From Paenibacillus sp. FSL H8-0332 (lineage in GTDB: Bacteria; Bacillota; Bacilli; Paenibacillales; Paenibacillaceae): a stretch of DNA of 64,000 bases. The stretch covers positions 5,456,001-5,520,000 of the forward strand of contig NZ_CP150145.1 of NCBI RefSeq assembly GCF_037963835.1, read 5' to 3'. The position numbers and the translations under genes were made by a program. This document shows, in pieces, positions 25,231-34,023 of the stretch (positions within the stretch are counted from its first letter, which is position 1; every line of letters begins with the position of its first letter). The notes below the pieces were generated by a model. The model did no database searches, was not told the DNA's origin, and saw only the letters and a list, made by a program, of their open reading frames with translations.

Positions 25231-26832
25231 GTGAGGAAACAGACCTTTATACAAGGAACGATCATCCTGCTGTTCGCCGGTATCATTAACCGGATGCTTG
25301 GCTTCATTCCCCGGATTGCCCTGCCCCGGATCATCGGCGCTGAGGGGGTGGGGCTGTATCAGCTCGGATACCCTTTTTTCATTGTGCTGATCACAGTAAT
25401 TACCGGTGGCATACCGCTGGCGATTGCCAAGTTGGTTGCGGAAGCCGAAGGGGAGAACCGCCCGGAGCAGTCGCGCAAAATCCTGCAAACCGGCCTTGCC
25501 CTCAGCCTGTCGCTGGGCATTGTGTTCACCTTCGTGGCCCTGTTCAGCGCCTCCTGGGTCGCAAGCGTTCTTCTGACGGACCAGCGTGTCTATTATACGT
25601 TCGTCAGCATGACCCCCATGATCGCCATCGTCGCCGTCTCCTCCATCTACCGGGGGTACTTTCAGGGCAAGCAGAATATGATTCCCTCGGCGTTCTCTTC
25701 CGTGCTGGAGTCAATCATCCGGATCTTCTTCATGCTGTGGTTCTCCTGGCTGCTGCTGCCGAAGGGCATCGCCTTTGCGGCTGCGGGTGCGATGCTGGGT
25801 GTGACTGTGGGAGAGATCGCCGGAATGCTGGCCCTGCTGGGGCAATATTATTTTAACGACAAAAAAGACAGGTCTGAACTCCCGCCTTCCGTGGATACTA
25901 CTATTCAGGATACACAGGGCAGTGACGGACGCGAGCCCGCGCAGACGACCACACCTGTCCTTAAACGCCTGCTCGGCATTTCTGTGCCGGTAACCGCCGG
26001 ACGCCTGATCGGCTCATTCTCTTACCTTCTGGAATCGATTATTACCGTACGCAGCCTCGCGCTTGCCGGAATCGCGGCTGCAGCCGCAACCGCACAATAT
26101 GGTTCCTTGCAGGGAATGGTGATTCCGCTGCTGCTGCTGCCGGGTGTGCTCAGCTCCTCGCTGGCCGCTTCCCTCGTCCCCTCCTTATCCGAGGCCGCCG
26201 CCCGCAACGATCTGCCCACGATTCATAAAAGAATGCACCAAGCCCTGCGGCTCGCCATGGTCACCGGTGCCCCGTTTGCTGCCGTTATGTATATTCTTGC
26301 CGTACCGTTGTGTTCGTTAATGTACGGCAATGCAGCGGATACGGCACCTATGCTAAGGATGATGGCCCCGTTCGCTGTGTTTCTCTACGTCCAGGCTCCG
26401 CTTCAGGCTGCGCTTCAGGCTATGGACCGGCCGGGCAAGGCACTGATCAATACACTGATAGGAGCCATTGTCAAAATCCTGCTGATTCTCCTGCTGGCCT
26501 CCCGGCCCGAATACGGAATCCTGGGCGCCATCATCGCCATTATGGTCAACAGCTTACTTGTCACGCTTCTGCACGGCTACAGTGTAGTCAAGCTGACCGC
26601 CATGTCCTTGCGCTGGTCGGACCCGCTCAAAATCCTGGCCGCTACGGTCATCATGGCCGCCGGGATGTCGTATGTCTATACATCTGTTCCGATCTCCCCG
26701 TCGCAGTGGATACAATTCCTGGCAGCTGCTGCCTGCGGAATGGCCATCTATCTGAGCATCTGCCTGTTATCCGGGTTGATTTCCAGGCGAGATCTGGAGC
26801 GCGTCCCCTTTTTCAGACGCTGGCGCAGTTAA
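25231..26832 (+). CDS. spoVB: stage V sporulation protein B (MOP-family flippase)
   Basis: A 533-residue polytopic membrane protein of the MOP/MurJ-like exporter superfamily. SpoVB is needed for spore cortex peptidoglycan, probably flipping lipid-linked precursors. Visible: the N-terminal RMLGFIPRIALPRIIGAEGVG motif region (start of it RMLGFIPRIALPRI), about 14 hydrophobic helices, and a polar insertion around residues 215-250 (KKDRSELPPSVDTTIQD). The start is GTG at 25231, six bases after GAAGGAG. Its stop codon overlaps that of the convergent DUF421 gene. Confidence 0.93.
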   Translation: MRKQTFIQGTIILLFAGIINRMLGFIPRIALPRIIGAEGVGLYQLGYPFFIVLITVITGGIPLAIAKLVAEAEGENRPEQSRKILQTGLALSLSLGIVFTFVALFSASWVASVLLTDQRVYYTFVSMTPMIAIVAVSSIYRGYFQGKQNMIPSAFSSVLESIIRIFFMLWFSWLLLPKGIAFAAAGAMLGVTVGEIAGMLALLGQYYFNDKKDRSELPPSVDTTIQDTQGSDGREPAQTTTPVLKRLLGISVPVTAGRLIGSFSYLLESIITVRSLALAGIAAAAATAQYGSLQGMVIPLLLLPGVLSSSLAASLVPSLSEAAARNDLPTIHKRMHQALRLAMVTGAPFAAVMYILAVPLCSLMYGNAADTAPMLRMMAPFAVFLYVQAPLQAALQAMDRPGKALINTLIGAIVKILLILLLASRPEYGILGAIIAIMVNSLLVTLLHGYSVVKLTAMSLRWSDPLKILAATVIMAAGMSYVYTSVPISPSQWIQFLAAAACGMAIYLSICLLSGLISRRDLERVPFFRRWRS

Positions 26833-27638
26833 GTCAGCTTGTCCTTATTGGGTTTAATTGGGGCAATATAGAGCTCCCCCTTGTGATCAACCGAGCACAG
26901 GAAGACATCCCGGAAATCAGAGACACCCTTCTGCCGGATTTGGGTTCTAAGCCAGAACCGGTTCTTGCCGATCATCTCCAGATTGCCGTCCTGCACCTTC
27001 CCGTCCATAATCAGCGGAATCGGCAGTCCTTCATAACGGATCTTATGCTTCGGCAGCTTCACGGAAGCAGAGTCGCCGCCGGATAATGCGGAATCATCTG
27101 AATCCTGCTGGCTATCGCCGTTCTTCTCCTTCCGCTCTGCACCGGAGCTGCTGTTGCCCGACTGATTGGATGAAGTGACATTCTGGTTCTTCTCAATCAC
27201 CGTTAACTGCCCGCTTGTCTCCAATATGGCGAACTCCACATCTGCCGGACTGACAATATTCTGCCCGCGCAGCTGCAGCAGCAGATCATCAATATTATAC
27301 CGCTGCCTGCGCATCTCGCCCCGGTGAATCTTCCCGTCCGAGATCAGGATGCTGGGTCTTCCGTCCACCAGCAGCCGCAGCTTCCGGCTCTTCAGGCTGA
27401 GCTGTGCGACGATCACCTGAATCAGCACCAGGGTCGCCATAGGTACGACTCCGTCATAGATGGGGCGTTCGATATCTTCAATTACAAACACAGCGATCTC
27501 GGCGATCATAATCGAAATGGTCAGGTCAAATACAGACAGCTTGCCGATCTCCCGTTTGCCCATGATCCGCATGCACAGGAAAATGAAGATATACATCAGC
27601 ACGGTCAGAAAGATATGGGTCGTAATATGCTGGAACAT
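26829..27638 (-). CDS. DUF421 (YetF/YkjA family) membrane protein with a Ser-rich insert
   Basis: A 269-residue protein with three N-terminal membrane helices (TVLMYIFIFLCMRIMGKREI opens the family motif) and a cytoplasmic two-lobed domain containing LLVDGRPSILISDGKI, RRQRYNIDDLLLQLR and FAILETSGQLTV, all typical of DUF421. Relatives in B. subtilis include the YdfR/YdfS, YetF and YrbG proteins, linked to spore-related functions in some cases. Between the two lobes lies a roughly 50-residue low-complexity insert rich in Ser, Asp and Gly. The start at 27638 follows GGGGAG. The stop codon overlaps the spoVB stop in a convergent arrangement. Confidence 0.9.
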   Translation of the reverse strand: MFQHITTHIFLTVLMYIFIFLCMRIMGKREIGKLSVFDLTISIMIAEIAVFVIEDIERPIYDGVVPMATLVLIQVIVAQLSLKSRKLRLLVDGRPSILISDGKIHRGEMRRQRYNIDDLLLQLRGQNIVSPADVEFAILETSGQLTVIEKNQNVTSSNQSGNSSSGAERKEKNGDSQQDSDDSALSGGDSASVKLPKHKIRYEGLPIPLIMDGKVQDGNLEMIGKNRFWLRTQIRQKGVSDFRDVFLCSVDHKGELYIAPIKPNKDKLT

Positions 27639-27837
27639 ATTCTCTTCGCTCCCCTTCCGCTTCTCCCCCATAAGGCGGATTAATGTATCCCTATTCTGAC
27701 CTGACCTCCAAGGGAACATTCGGAAAGCTGCTGCTTAATTACTGGTAAAAGTCATACCGCCCATTCTTGTACTATTGGGGCAAGCCTCCCCATACAATAA
27801 TTAGTATCCGGTTAACAAACTTTTAGGGGGTTTTACC

Positions 27838-28230
27838 ATGTCTCTGATCAGGCGTCTATTCTCATGGAAAATATCTAGTCCGGTATTATCGGGTTTAATC
27901 CGCTCGTTCCTGTGGATGATGCTCGGTGCGTTCATCCTCTCTCTCTTGCTCTGGGGCAGCGGACTGCAGGAACAGGACCTCACTATGTACACCTACATTG
28001 TGCACGGCGTGGCTGCCGCTTTCGGAGGTTTAACCGCAGGCAGCAGGGCCGTCCGCAAAGGCTGGTACCAGGGCGCACTCACAGGCATGTTATACGGACT
28101 GGCTGTGCTGCTGATCGGATTTCTGGCGCTTGACAGTTCTCCGGGGGGAATGGACTTCCTGTGGGTTCTGGCAGCTGCAGGAATCAGCGCACTTGGAGGA
28201 ATGTTTGGAGTTAATTTACAGAAATCCTAA
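27838..28230 (+). CDS. TIGR04086 family membrane protein (YrzE-like)
   Basis: A 130-residue protein with four predicted membrane helices (FLWMMLGAFILSLLLWGSG, YTYIVHGVAAAFGGLTAG, GMLYGLAVLLIGFLAL, VLAAAGISALGGMFGV). Proteins of this family are conserved beside the secDF/spoVB/yajC region of spore formers; the function is unknown. GGGGG lies seven bases before the ATG. It is isolated between the leftward DUF421 gene and the rightward PAP2 gene. Confidence 0.88.
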   Translation: MSLIRRLFSWKISSPVLSGLIRSFLWMMLGAFILSLLLWGSGLQEQDLTMYTYIVHGVAAAFGGLTAGSRAVRKGWYQGALTGMLYGLAVLLIGFLALDSSPGGMDFLWVLAAAGISALGGMFGVNLQKS

Positions 28231-28330
28231 TTAATATAATTTTTCGAAAATTGAAACCTTCCCTTGAAAATATGGTACACTACCTATGTCTGACTTCACA
28301 TGAGCGATTATCAAGGAGGCTTCGAATGCT

Positions 28331-29170
28331 TTGCTGTACCAATCCATGAATCTTGTAGTTGTATATACCGTTGCCATTGTTGTGATCCTAATCTGGATCG
28401 GCGCACGGCGCAATCCGCTGATGGCCTTAGTTGAAATCGGAAGAGAGCTGCTGCGGTCCTATAAATTCACACTCATTATTGTAGGAATGTTCAGCATTCT
28501 TGCCCTGAATAAATATGAGCTGCAGATCGAAGAGAAGATGCGGTTGACCGCAGATTACACAGGTTTTATATTCGGCCTGGAGGGGCATTTCGTTCGGATA
28601 GTACAAGAGCTGTTCTACGCACCTTGGCTGACCCCGGTTATTGTCTTCTTCTATATCTTCATGCTGCAAGCCGTGCTGGCGGCCTCACTGGGGATCTATC
28701 TGCTGGACAACAATCGTGTGATCCTCTATGCGACCTGCTACACCATTATTTTAACGTATGCCATTGCTATTCCGTTCTATCTGTACTTTCCGGTTAACGA
28801 GGTGTGGTCCTATGCGCCCGCTGGGGTACGGTTCATCATGCTCGATGCTTTCCCGAAGTTTGAACAGGAATACCGGCCGCTATCCGGCCTCAATAACTGC
28901 TTCCCGAGCCTGCATACCGCTATCTCCGTCTCTATGGCCCTGCTCGCTTACCGTTCCGGCAACCGCCGCTGGATGGTGATCAGTACAATCTCAGCCGTTA
29001 TTATCGTTTTTGGAATCTTCTATCTCGGCATTCACTGGCTGACCGACATGATTGGCGGCACCTTGCTGGCTGTGCTGTCCACGGCTATCGCCGTACCGCT
29101 TGCCAAGCTTACCCTGCGCAGCGGGGAACAGGGTTTGAGAGTCCGGGGCCGGGTCACCAATTCACGGTAA
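28331..29170 (+). CDS. PAP2-superfamily membrane phosphatase (Aur1/Ipt1-like)
   Basis: A 279-residue membrane protein with six or more helices. The PAP2 catalytic motifs are present: the His of NCFPSLHTAISVSMALL near residue 196 and GIHWLTDMIGG near residue 236. The arrangement resembles the inositolphosphotransferase (Aur1/Ipt1) branch, which transfers phospho-headgroups, so it may act on lipid phosphates at the outer membrane face. The start is TTG at 28331, 11 bases after AAGGAGG; an ATG at 28346 is the alternative. A bidirectional terminator follows. Confidence 0.85.
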   Translation: MLYQSMNLVVVYTVAIVVILIWIGARRNPLMALVEIGRELLRSYKFTLIIVGMFSILALNKYELQIEEKMRLTADYTGFIFGLEGHFVRIVQELFYAPWLTPVIVFFYIFMLQAVLAASLGIYLLDNNRVILYATCYTIILTYAIAIPFYLYFPVNEVWSYAPAGVRFIMLDAFPKFEQEYRPLSGLNNCFPSLHTAISVSMALLAYRSGNRRWMVISTISAVIIVFGIFYLGIHWLTDMIGGTLLAVLSTAIAVPLAKLTLRSGEQGLRVRGRVTNSR

Positions 29171-29216
29171 TTGCAATCATTTCTGCATATGAAAAGCATG
29201 AAAGCCTTATATATTA

Positions 29217-29258
29217 AAAAAATCGGCGTTTTCTCCAAGGAGAAACGCCGATTTTTAT
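29217..29258. terminator. bidirectional terminator between PAP2 gene and yajC
   Basis: AAAAATCGGCGTTTTCTCC and GGAGAAACGCCGATTTTT form a long stem (one bulged base) with a two-base loop and A/T runs at both ends. It serves the convergent PAP2 gene and yajC operon. Confidence 0.88.
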
Positions 29259-29278
29259 GTAATTTGGTGCAGAGACAA

Positions 29279-29593
29279 TTACATCTTGTCTTCTACTTCC
29301 ACAACCGAGTGACTGATCGAACCACGGTCAAAGGTCAATCGGGTCACATCGTTAACCCGCAGTATAACAATGTCATCCGAAATCTCCATGATCGTTCCGT
29401 GCAGACCGCCGATGGTAACTACCTTATCGCCCTTCTTCAGCGATTTGAGCATTCCGTTGCGTGCCTTGGTCTTCTTCTGCTGCGGACGAATCAGCAGGAA
29501 GTAGAACACAACAAACATCAGTACAAAAGGACCTACAAGGCCCAGAATGCTGCCTCCGCCGCCTGAACCTGCTGCCATATAAAACTGTGACAT
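29279..29593 (-). CDS. yajC: preprotein translocase accessory subunit YajC
   Basis: A 104-residue protein with one N-terminal membrane helix (LVGPFVLMFVVFYFLLIRPQ) and a cytoplasmic domain with GMLKSLKKGDKVVTIGGLHG, the YajC signature. It associates with SecDF in bacteria that have been studied. GGGGGG lies six bases before the ATG. It ends the series bofC to yajC on the minus strand, 50 bases after tgt, the same order as in B. subtilis. Confidence 0.95.
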   Translation of the reverse strand: MSQFYMAAGSGGGGSILGLVGPFVLMFVVFYFLLIRPQQKKTKARNGMLKSLKKGDKVVTIGGLHGTIMEISDDIVILRVNDVTRLTFDRGSISHSVVEVEDKM

Positions 29594-29643
29594 ATCATTT
29601 CCCCCCTTTCAAGAATAAACATGAACACTCCACTCCGTACGAT

Positions 29644-30780
29644 CTAGAAGCCTTTTAGATTATCATATAATCCGTATTGTGCAAAAAACTCATCGCGAAA
29701 ATCAAGCAGCCGATCTTCCATGATGGCTTCACGCACTTTACGCATCAAATCCAGCAGGAAGTGTAAGTTATGGTACGTTGTCAGCCGCAAGCCGAAGGTT
29801 TCGTCGGCCTTAATCAGATGACGCAGATAAGCGCGGGAATAATTCCGGCAAGTGTAGCAGGTACACTCCGGATCAAGCGGCCCGAAATCACGGGCATACT
29901 GCGCGTTGCGCACGACGAGTCTTCCCTGACTGGTCATCGTTGTTCCATTACGGGCAATACGGGTAGGCAGAACACAGTCGAACATGTCTATTCCGCGAAT
30001 TGACCCTTCCAGCAGCGCGTCCGGTGAACCTACGCCCATCAAATAGCGCGGTTTCCCTTGCGGCAGCAGCGGAACCGTGTAATCCAGCACTTCATACATA
30101 AGCTGCTTGGACTCTCCGACGCTGAGTCCCCCAATAGCATACCCCGGGAAATCCATGGAAGTCAAATCAGCCGCGCTCTGGCGGCGGAGATCCTCATGCA
30201 TGCCTCCCTGCACGATGGCGAACAGTCCCTGATCATTCGGACGGGCATGGCTTTTGAGACAACGTTCGGCCCAGCGGGTGGTACGTTCGAGCGATTTCTT
30301 CACATACTCATATTCTGCCGGGTAAGGCGGGCATTCATCGAAGGCCATCATAATATCGGAACCGAGGGCATTCTGAATCTCCATAGCCACTTCGGGAGAC
30401 AGAAACTTCTTGTCCCCGTTCAGATGAGAGCGGAAATGAACCCCTTCTTCGGTGATCTTACGCATGTCGCTCAGGGAGAATACCTGGAAGCCGCCGCTGT
30501 CGGTTAAGATCGGGCGGTCCCAGTTCATGAACTTATGCAGGCCGCCCGCTTCGCCAATGATCTCATGACCCGGACGAAGGAACAGATGGTACGTATTGCT
30601 CAGAATGATCTGTGCTTCCATCTGCTTAAGCTCCTCAGGACTCATCGTCTTGACAGTAGCCTGGGTACCCACCGGCATGAAGGTCGGTGTGTCAATAATT
30701 CCGTGCGGGGTGTGGACTCTTCCGAGCCGTGCTCCGGATTGCTTACAAGTCTTAATGTGTTCGTAAGTGATTGCTGCCAT
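29644..30780 (-). CDS. tgt: tRNA-guanine(34) transglycosylase
   Basis: Queuosine enzyme of 378 residues that swaps guanine 34 for preQ1 in tRNAs for Asp, Asn, His and Tyr. Visible: the active-site segment RPILTDSGGFQVFSLS (nucleophile-region Asp), the substrate loop FAIVQGGMHEDLRRQSA, the IDMFDCVLPTR motif with the catalytic Asp, and the zinc site CTCYTCRNYSRAYLRHL near residue 300. Length is standard. It lies 21 bases after queA, so the two queuosine steps are transcribed together. Confidence 0.97.
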   Translation of the reverse strand: MAAITYEHIKTCKQSGARLGRVHTPHGIIDTPTFMPVGTQATVKTMSPEELKQMEAQIILSNTYHLFLRPGHEIIGEAGGLHKFMNWDRPILTDSGGFQVFSLSDMRKITEEGVHFRSHLNGDKKFLSPEVAMEIQNALGSDIMMAFDECPPYPAEYEYVKKSLERTTRWAERCLKSHARPNDQGLFAIVQGGMHEDLRRQSAADLTSMDFPGYAIGGLSVGESKQLMYEVLDYTVPLLPQGKPRYLMGVGSPDALLEGSIRGIDMFDCVLPTRIARNGTTMTSQGRLVVRNAQYARDFGPLDPECTCYTCRNYSRAYLRHLIKADETFGLRLTTYHNLHFLLDLMRKVREAIMEDRLLDFRDEFFAQYGLYDNLKGF

Positions 30781-30801
30781 TGGTTTAACCCTTCCTCTTG
30801 C

Positions 30802-31830
30802 TTAATAAATGAACATTGCATCGCCAAAGCTAAAGAACCGGTACTGCTGCTTAATCGCTTCTTCATACGCAGCGAGAATCAGCTCCCGGCCAGCCAAAGC
30901 GCTTACCAGCATGACCAAGGTTGACTTGGGCAGATGGAAATTGGTGATCAGTGCATTAACGACAGTGAATTCATAACCCGGATAGATAAAAATATCCGTC
31001 CAGCCGCTGCATGCCTCAATCGGCCCCCCTTGGCATTGTCTGCCTACGGTCTCCAGGGTCCGGCAGGAGGTTGTGCCTACAGCAATTATTCTTCCGCCTC
31101 TTGCTCGGGCTTCATTGAGCACATCAGCTGCTGCCTGGGACAGCTCGAAATACTCGGCATGCATGACATGCTCTTCCACCGTCTCGACAGACATTGGACG
31201 GAAGGTCCCCAGACCGACATGAAGTGTGATATAGGCGATATTCACACCAATGGCTGCAATCTGCTCCAGCAGCTCTGTGGTGAAATGCAGTCCGGCTGTC
31301 GGCGCTGCCGCCGAGCCTTCATGACGGGCATACACGGTCTGATACCGCTCACGGTCATCCAGGGTTTCCTTGATATAAGGAGGGAGCGGCATGGAGCCGA
31401 GCCTGTCCAGAATCTCCTGGAAAATCCCCTGATAGATGAAGCGGAGTGTCCGCCCGCCCATATCTGCCTCATCTTCAATCACGGCACGAAGCTCTTCGCT
31501 GAAGACGATGACCGCTCCGGTCTTCAGCTTCTTGCCGGGCTTCACCAGTGCCTCCCAGCGGTCCCCCTCCAGATTCTTAAGCAGCAGGACCTCCGCCTTG
31601 GCTCCGGTATCTTCCTTGACTCCGAACAGTCTGGCCGGAATAACCCGTGTATCATTAAGTACAAGTGTATCTCCCGGGCGGAACTGCCCCAGTATATCCT
31701 TGAAATGACCGTGGTCCAGTTGGCCGTTCTCCTTGTCTACCAGCAGCAGTCTGGATGAACTGCGGTCGGCAAGCGGAGTCTGGGCAATCAGCTCCTCAGG
31801 CAAATTGAAATCATAAAGTTCAACATTCAT
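30802..31830 (-). CDS. queA: S-adenosylmethionine:tRNA ribosyltransferase-isomerase
   Basis: A 342-residue enzyme that adds and isomerises the ribosyl group of SAM onto preQ1-tRNA to give epoxyqueuosine. The start MNVELYDFNLPEELIAQTPL and the motifs DTLVLNDTRVIPARLFG, PTAGLHFTTELLEQI and LITNFHLPKSTLVMLVSAL are those of QueA. Length is normal. The ribosome site (AAGGAA) is weak and 12 bases upstream. It precedes tgt and follows the SpoIID-like gene by 17 bases. Confidence 0.97.
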   Translation of the reverse strand: MNVELYDFNLPEELIAQTPLADRSSSRLLLVDKENGQLDHGHFKDILGQFRPGDTLVLNDTRVIPARLFGVKEDTGAKAEVLLLKNLEGDRWEALVKPGKKLKTGAVIVFSEELRAVIEDEADMGGRTLRFIYQGIFQEILDRLGSMPLPPYIKETLDDRERYQTVYARHEGSAAAPTAGLHFTTELLEQIAAIGVNIAYITLHVGLGTFRPMSVETVEEHVMHAEYFELSQAAADVLNEARARGGRIIAVGTTSCRTLETVGRQCQGGPIEACSGWTDIFIYPGYEFTVVNALITNFHLPKSTLVMLVSALAGRELILAAYEEAIKQQYRFFSFGDAMFIY

Positions 31831-31847
31831 AATAGGATCTTCATTCC

Positions 31848-33950
31848 TTAATTCTTGATTATAGTAACGTTATTAAAATAGTGTTGCAATATTTGCTTAT
31901 AATCATACCCTTTGTCGGCCATTCCCTTCACGCCCCATTGGGACATGCCGAGTCCGTGCCCGTAACCCCAGCCGATGAAATAGAAGCCCGTACTGCCGGT
32001 CACGACTCTGGAGGTCTGATCCGCGCCCATCACAACCGTTCCGCTGCCGCTGGACGTCACTTGGCCCGAAGCAGACAACACTCCCGCTGAGCTTGAGCTG
32101 CCGATAGCAGCTGTAGAGCCGTCAGCGCCTAATACAGTATAACTTCCGGCAGGTACAATATCAAACAAGGTGCTGGGCAATCCCCCGAAGGAGGAACGGA
32201 ACAGATCCGGGTACTTCACCTGCAGGATCTGGCCGTTCGCCTTGACCTCCACCGCTCTTCCCGATGGTCCTCGCCGGGTAACCTCCAGAGTGGTTATAGA
32301 AGAAGGCAGAGTGCCGCTGGTCTTGCCGGCCAGGCTCTTCAGCAGCTCTGCCGAAGAATACGGACCCTTGATCCAGCTGTAGCTGCCGGATTCATAGACC
32401 TGATTCAGCACTACGGCGTTCTGGCCGGGATTCAGCTTGCCAGCGGGAGCAGCACTGCTGTCAACGACAGGCAGCGGCCGGATATTCACATCCTTGGTAG
32501 TAGCTGTGGCAATCGGGAGCCCTGCTGCTGTTTTGCTGCCTGTTAATTTGATATTATCTTCCCGGGCATAGCCGGAGACGCCGCTGTCCAGCAGTACATA
32601 ATACCACTTCTTGGCCGAACCCACCGCAGCCACATCCTCTGCGCTGGCTACACTGGTATAGTTGCCGCCGCTGTTCCATACTTCCGTCGGGTCAGCCGTA
32701 ACGCCGCCGCTGTTCGAGGAGAATACCGCCTCTACGACCTTGCCGCCGCTCTGCAGCAATTCACCTGCCGTTGCATCGACCGCCTTGATGATTGTGGGTG
32801 CTTCTGCACCGATTCCGTTATAGACCTGGCTGAGCGTCGTATCCACCACATTAGCAACATCGAAGCGGTTCCCCTGGGACAGCGCATAGCTGCGTGCCGC
32901 CACAGCCTGGGCCTTCAGCGCCTCTTCCGGCCAGCCGGAGGATACCTCTCCCCCCACTACCGCATACAGATATTGCTCCAGCGGAACTACGTTAATGACA
33001 GCTAATGAACCATTCAGATTGCCAAGCTCCATATCGCCGCGGTAGATCCGCTTAGATCTCTCGGTAAGCATGATTCCTTTCTCATTGCCCGACAAGATGA
33101 ACTTCGCGTCACTTCCGGATAACAGATAATGAAAGGCCTGGACTTCGCTGCTGAAATCAAGCCCTGCGTCCATGCGGATAATTAATCCGGGTGCGCCAGG
33201 AGCCACAGGCGTCAGGGCAAGCTGAGGAAGCAGCGTTGCTGCCGAAGCAGAGACCGCCGCAAGCTCGCTGTCACTTGACGCCTCGCCTACCCATACCTCG
33301 GTACGCGCACTGCCGCCCTCACCGGATACGAATACCGGCCAGGCATCTAAGCCGGCAGTGGTCAGGCTGCTGACTACTGCCTGGGCCTCCTCGAGTGTAG
33401 CATAGGAGCCCGCAGACAGATGCTTGGTTCCGGCCACTACAGGAGTCTGCCCTTCGGGAATCGCCAGACCGGCTTTGAGGACTGCGTTCAGCCCGTTATT
33501 GGCTGCACTCTCACTGGCATAGCCTCCGGTATATAACTGATATACCTTGGCGCCGCCTCTGGAAGCCATGAAGATCTGCGGCTTATTGGAAGAAGACTGG
33601 AGCTTCTTCGCCGCATCCGCAGCAGTCTGCCAGCTTGGTGTCTCCAATACCTTTACCCGGAACCCGTCCAGACTGACACGGACTTTGTTCTGGGCCGGAA
33701 CCGACAATAATGGGCTGCCGCCGGCTGCCGGTAGCAGGCTGAAGCTCTGCTCGGATTGCAGGGTTACCAGCGGTACAGTAGATTTATATTTGCTGCCAAT
33801 ATCGGCATACAGTGCAACCCGGATCGACCCGCCGGAATCGGCGCGGGCGTGATCTGCCGGAATGAGCAGACTGCCTGCTGCAAGCAATGCAGCCAGCGCC
33901 CCCCGGCCCAGCAGCCCGATTCCTGTTGTTGTCCACTTCGCAAGTTTCAT
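31848..33950 (-). CDS. secreted SpoIID/LytB-domain protein with SPOR-like repeats
   Basis: A 700-residue exported protein. A signal peptide (about residues 1-37, ending DHARA) is followed by two or more SPOR-like segments (QLYTGGYASESAANNGLNAV, SAGSYATLEEAQAVVSSL) that would bind glycan strands. The SpoIID domain follows from about residue 290, with VVGGEVSSGWPEEALKAQAV and, at the end, GYGHGLGMSQWGVKGMA. SpoIID is a lytic transglycosylase for denuded glycans and enhances amidases in spore engulfment. The start 33950 follows AGGAGG by seven bases; the frame could extend 13 residues further. It lies between ruvB and queA. As a paralogue larger than sporulation SpoIID, its role could be vegetative. 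Confidence 0.9.
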   Translation of the reverse strand: MKLAKWTTTGIGLLGRGALAALLAAGSLLIPADHARADSGGSIRVALYADIGSKYKSTVPLVTLQSEQSFSLLPAAGGSPLLSVPAQNKVRVSLDGFRVKVLETPSWQTAADAAKKLQSSSNKPQIFMASRGGAKVYQLYTGGYASESAANNGLNAVLKAGLAIPEGQTPVVAGTKHLSAGSYATLEEAQAVVSSLTTAGLDAWPVFVSGEGGSARTEVWVGEASSDSELAAVSASAATLLPQLALTPVAPGAPGLIIRMDAGLDFSSEVQAFHYLLSGSDAKFILSGNEKGIMLTERSKRIYRGDMELGNLNGSLAVINVVPLEQYLYAVVGGEVSSGWPEEALKAQAVAARSYALSQGNRFDVANVVDTTLSQVYNGIGAEAPTIIKAVDATAGELLQSGGKVVEAVFSSNSGGVTADPTEVWNSGGNYTSVASAEDVAAVGSAKKWYYVLLDSGVSGYAREDNIKLTGSKTAAGLPIATATTKDVNIRPLPVVDSSAAPAGKLNPGQNAVVLNQVYESGSYSWIKGPYSSAELLKSLAGKTSGTLPSSITTLEVTRRGPSGRAVEVKANGQILQVKYPDLFRSSFGGLPSTLFDIVPAGSYTVLGADGSTAAIGSSSSAGVLSASGQVTSSGSGTVVMGADQTSRVVTGSTGFYFIGWGYGHGLGMSQWGVKGMADKGYDYKQILQHYFNNVTIIKN

Positions 33951-34023
33951 TGTAGGCCTCCTATAAATATTAATGATATAAACACGCACTTAGATGTTGT
34001 ATTATGGACAGGATTCTCAGCAA

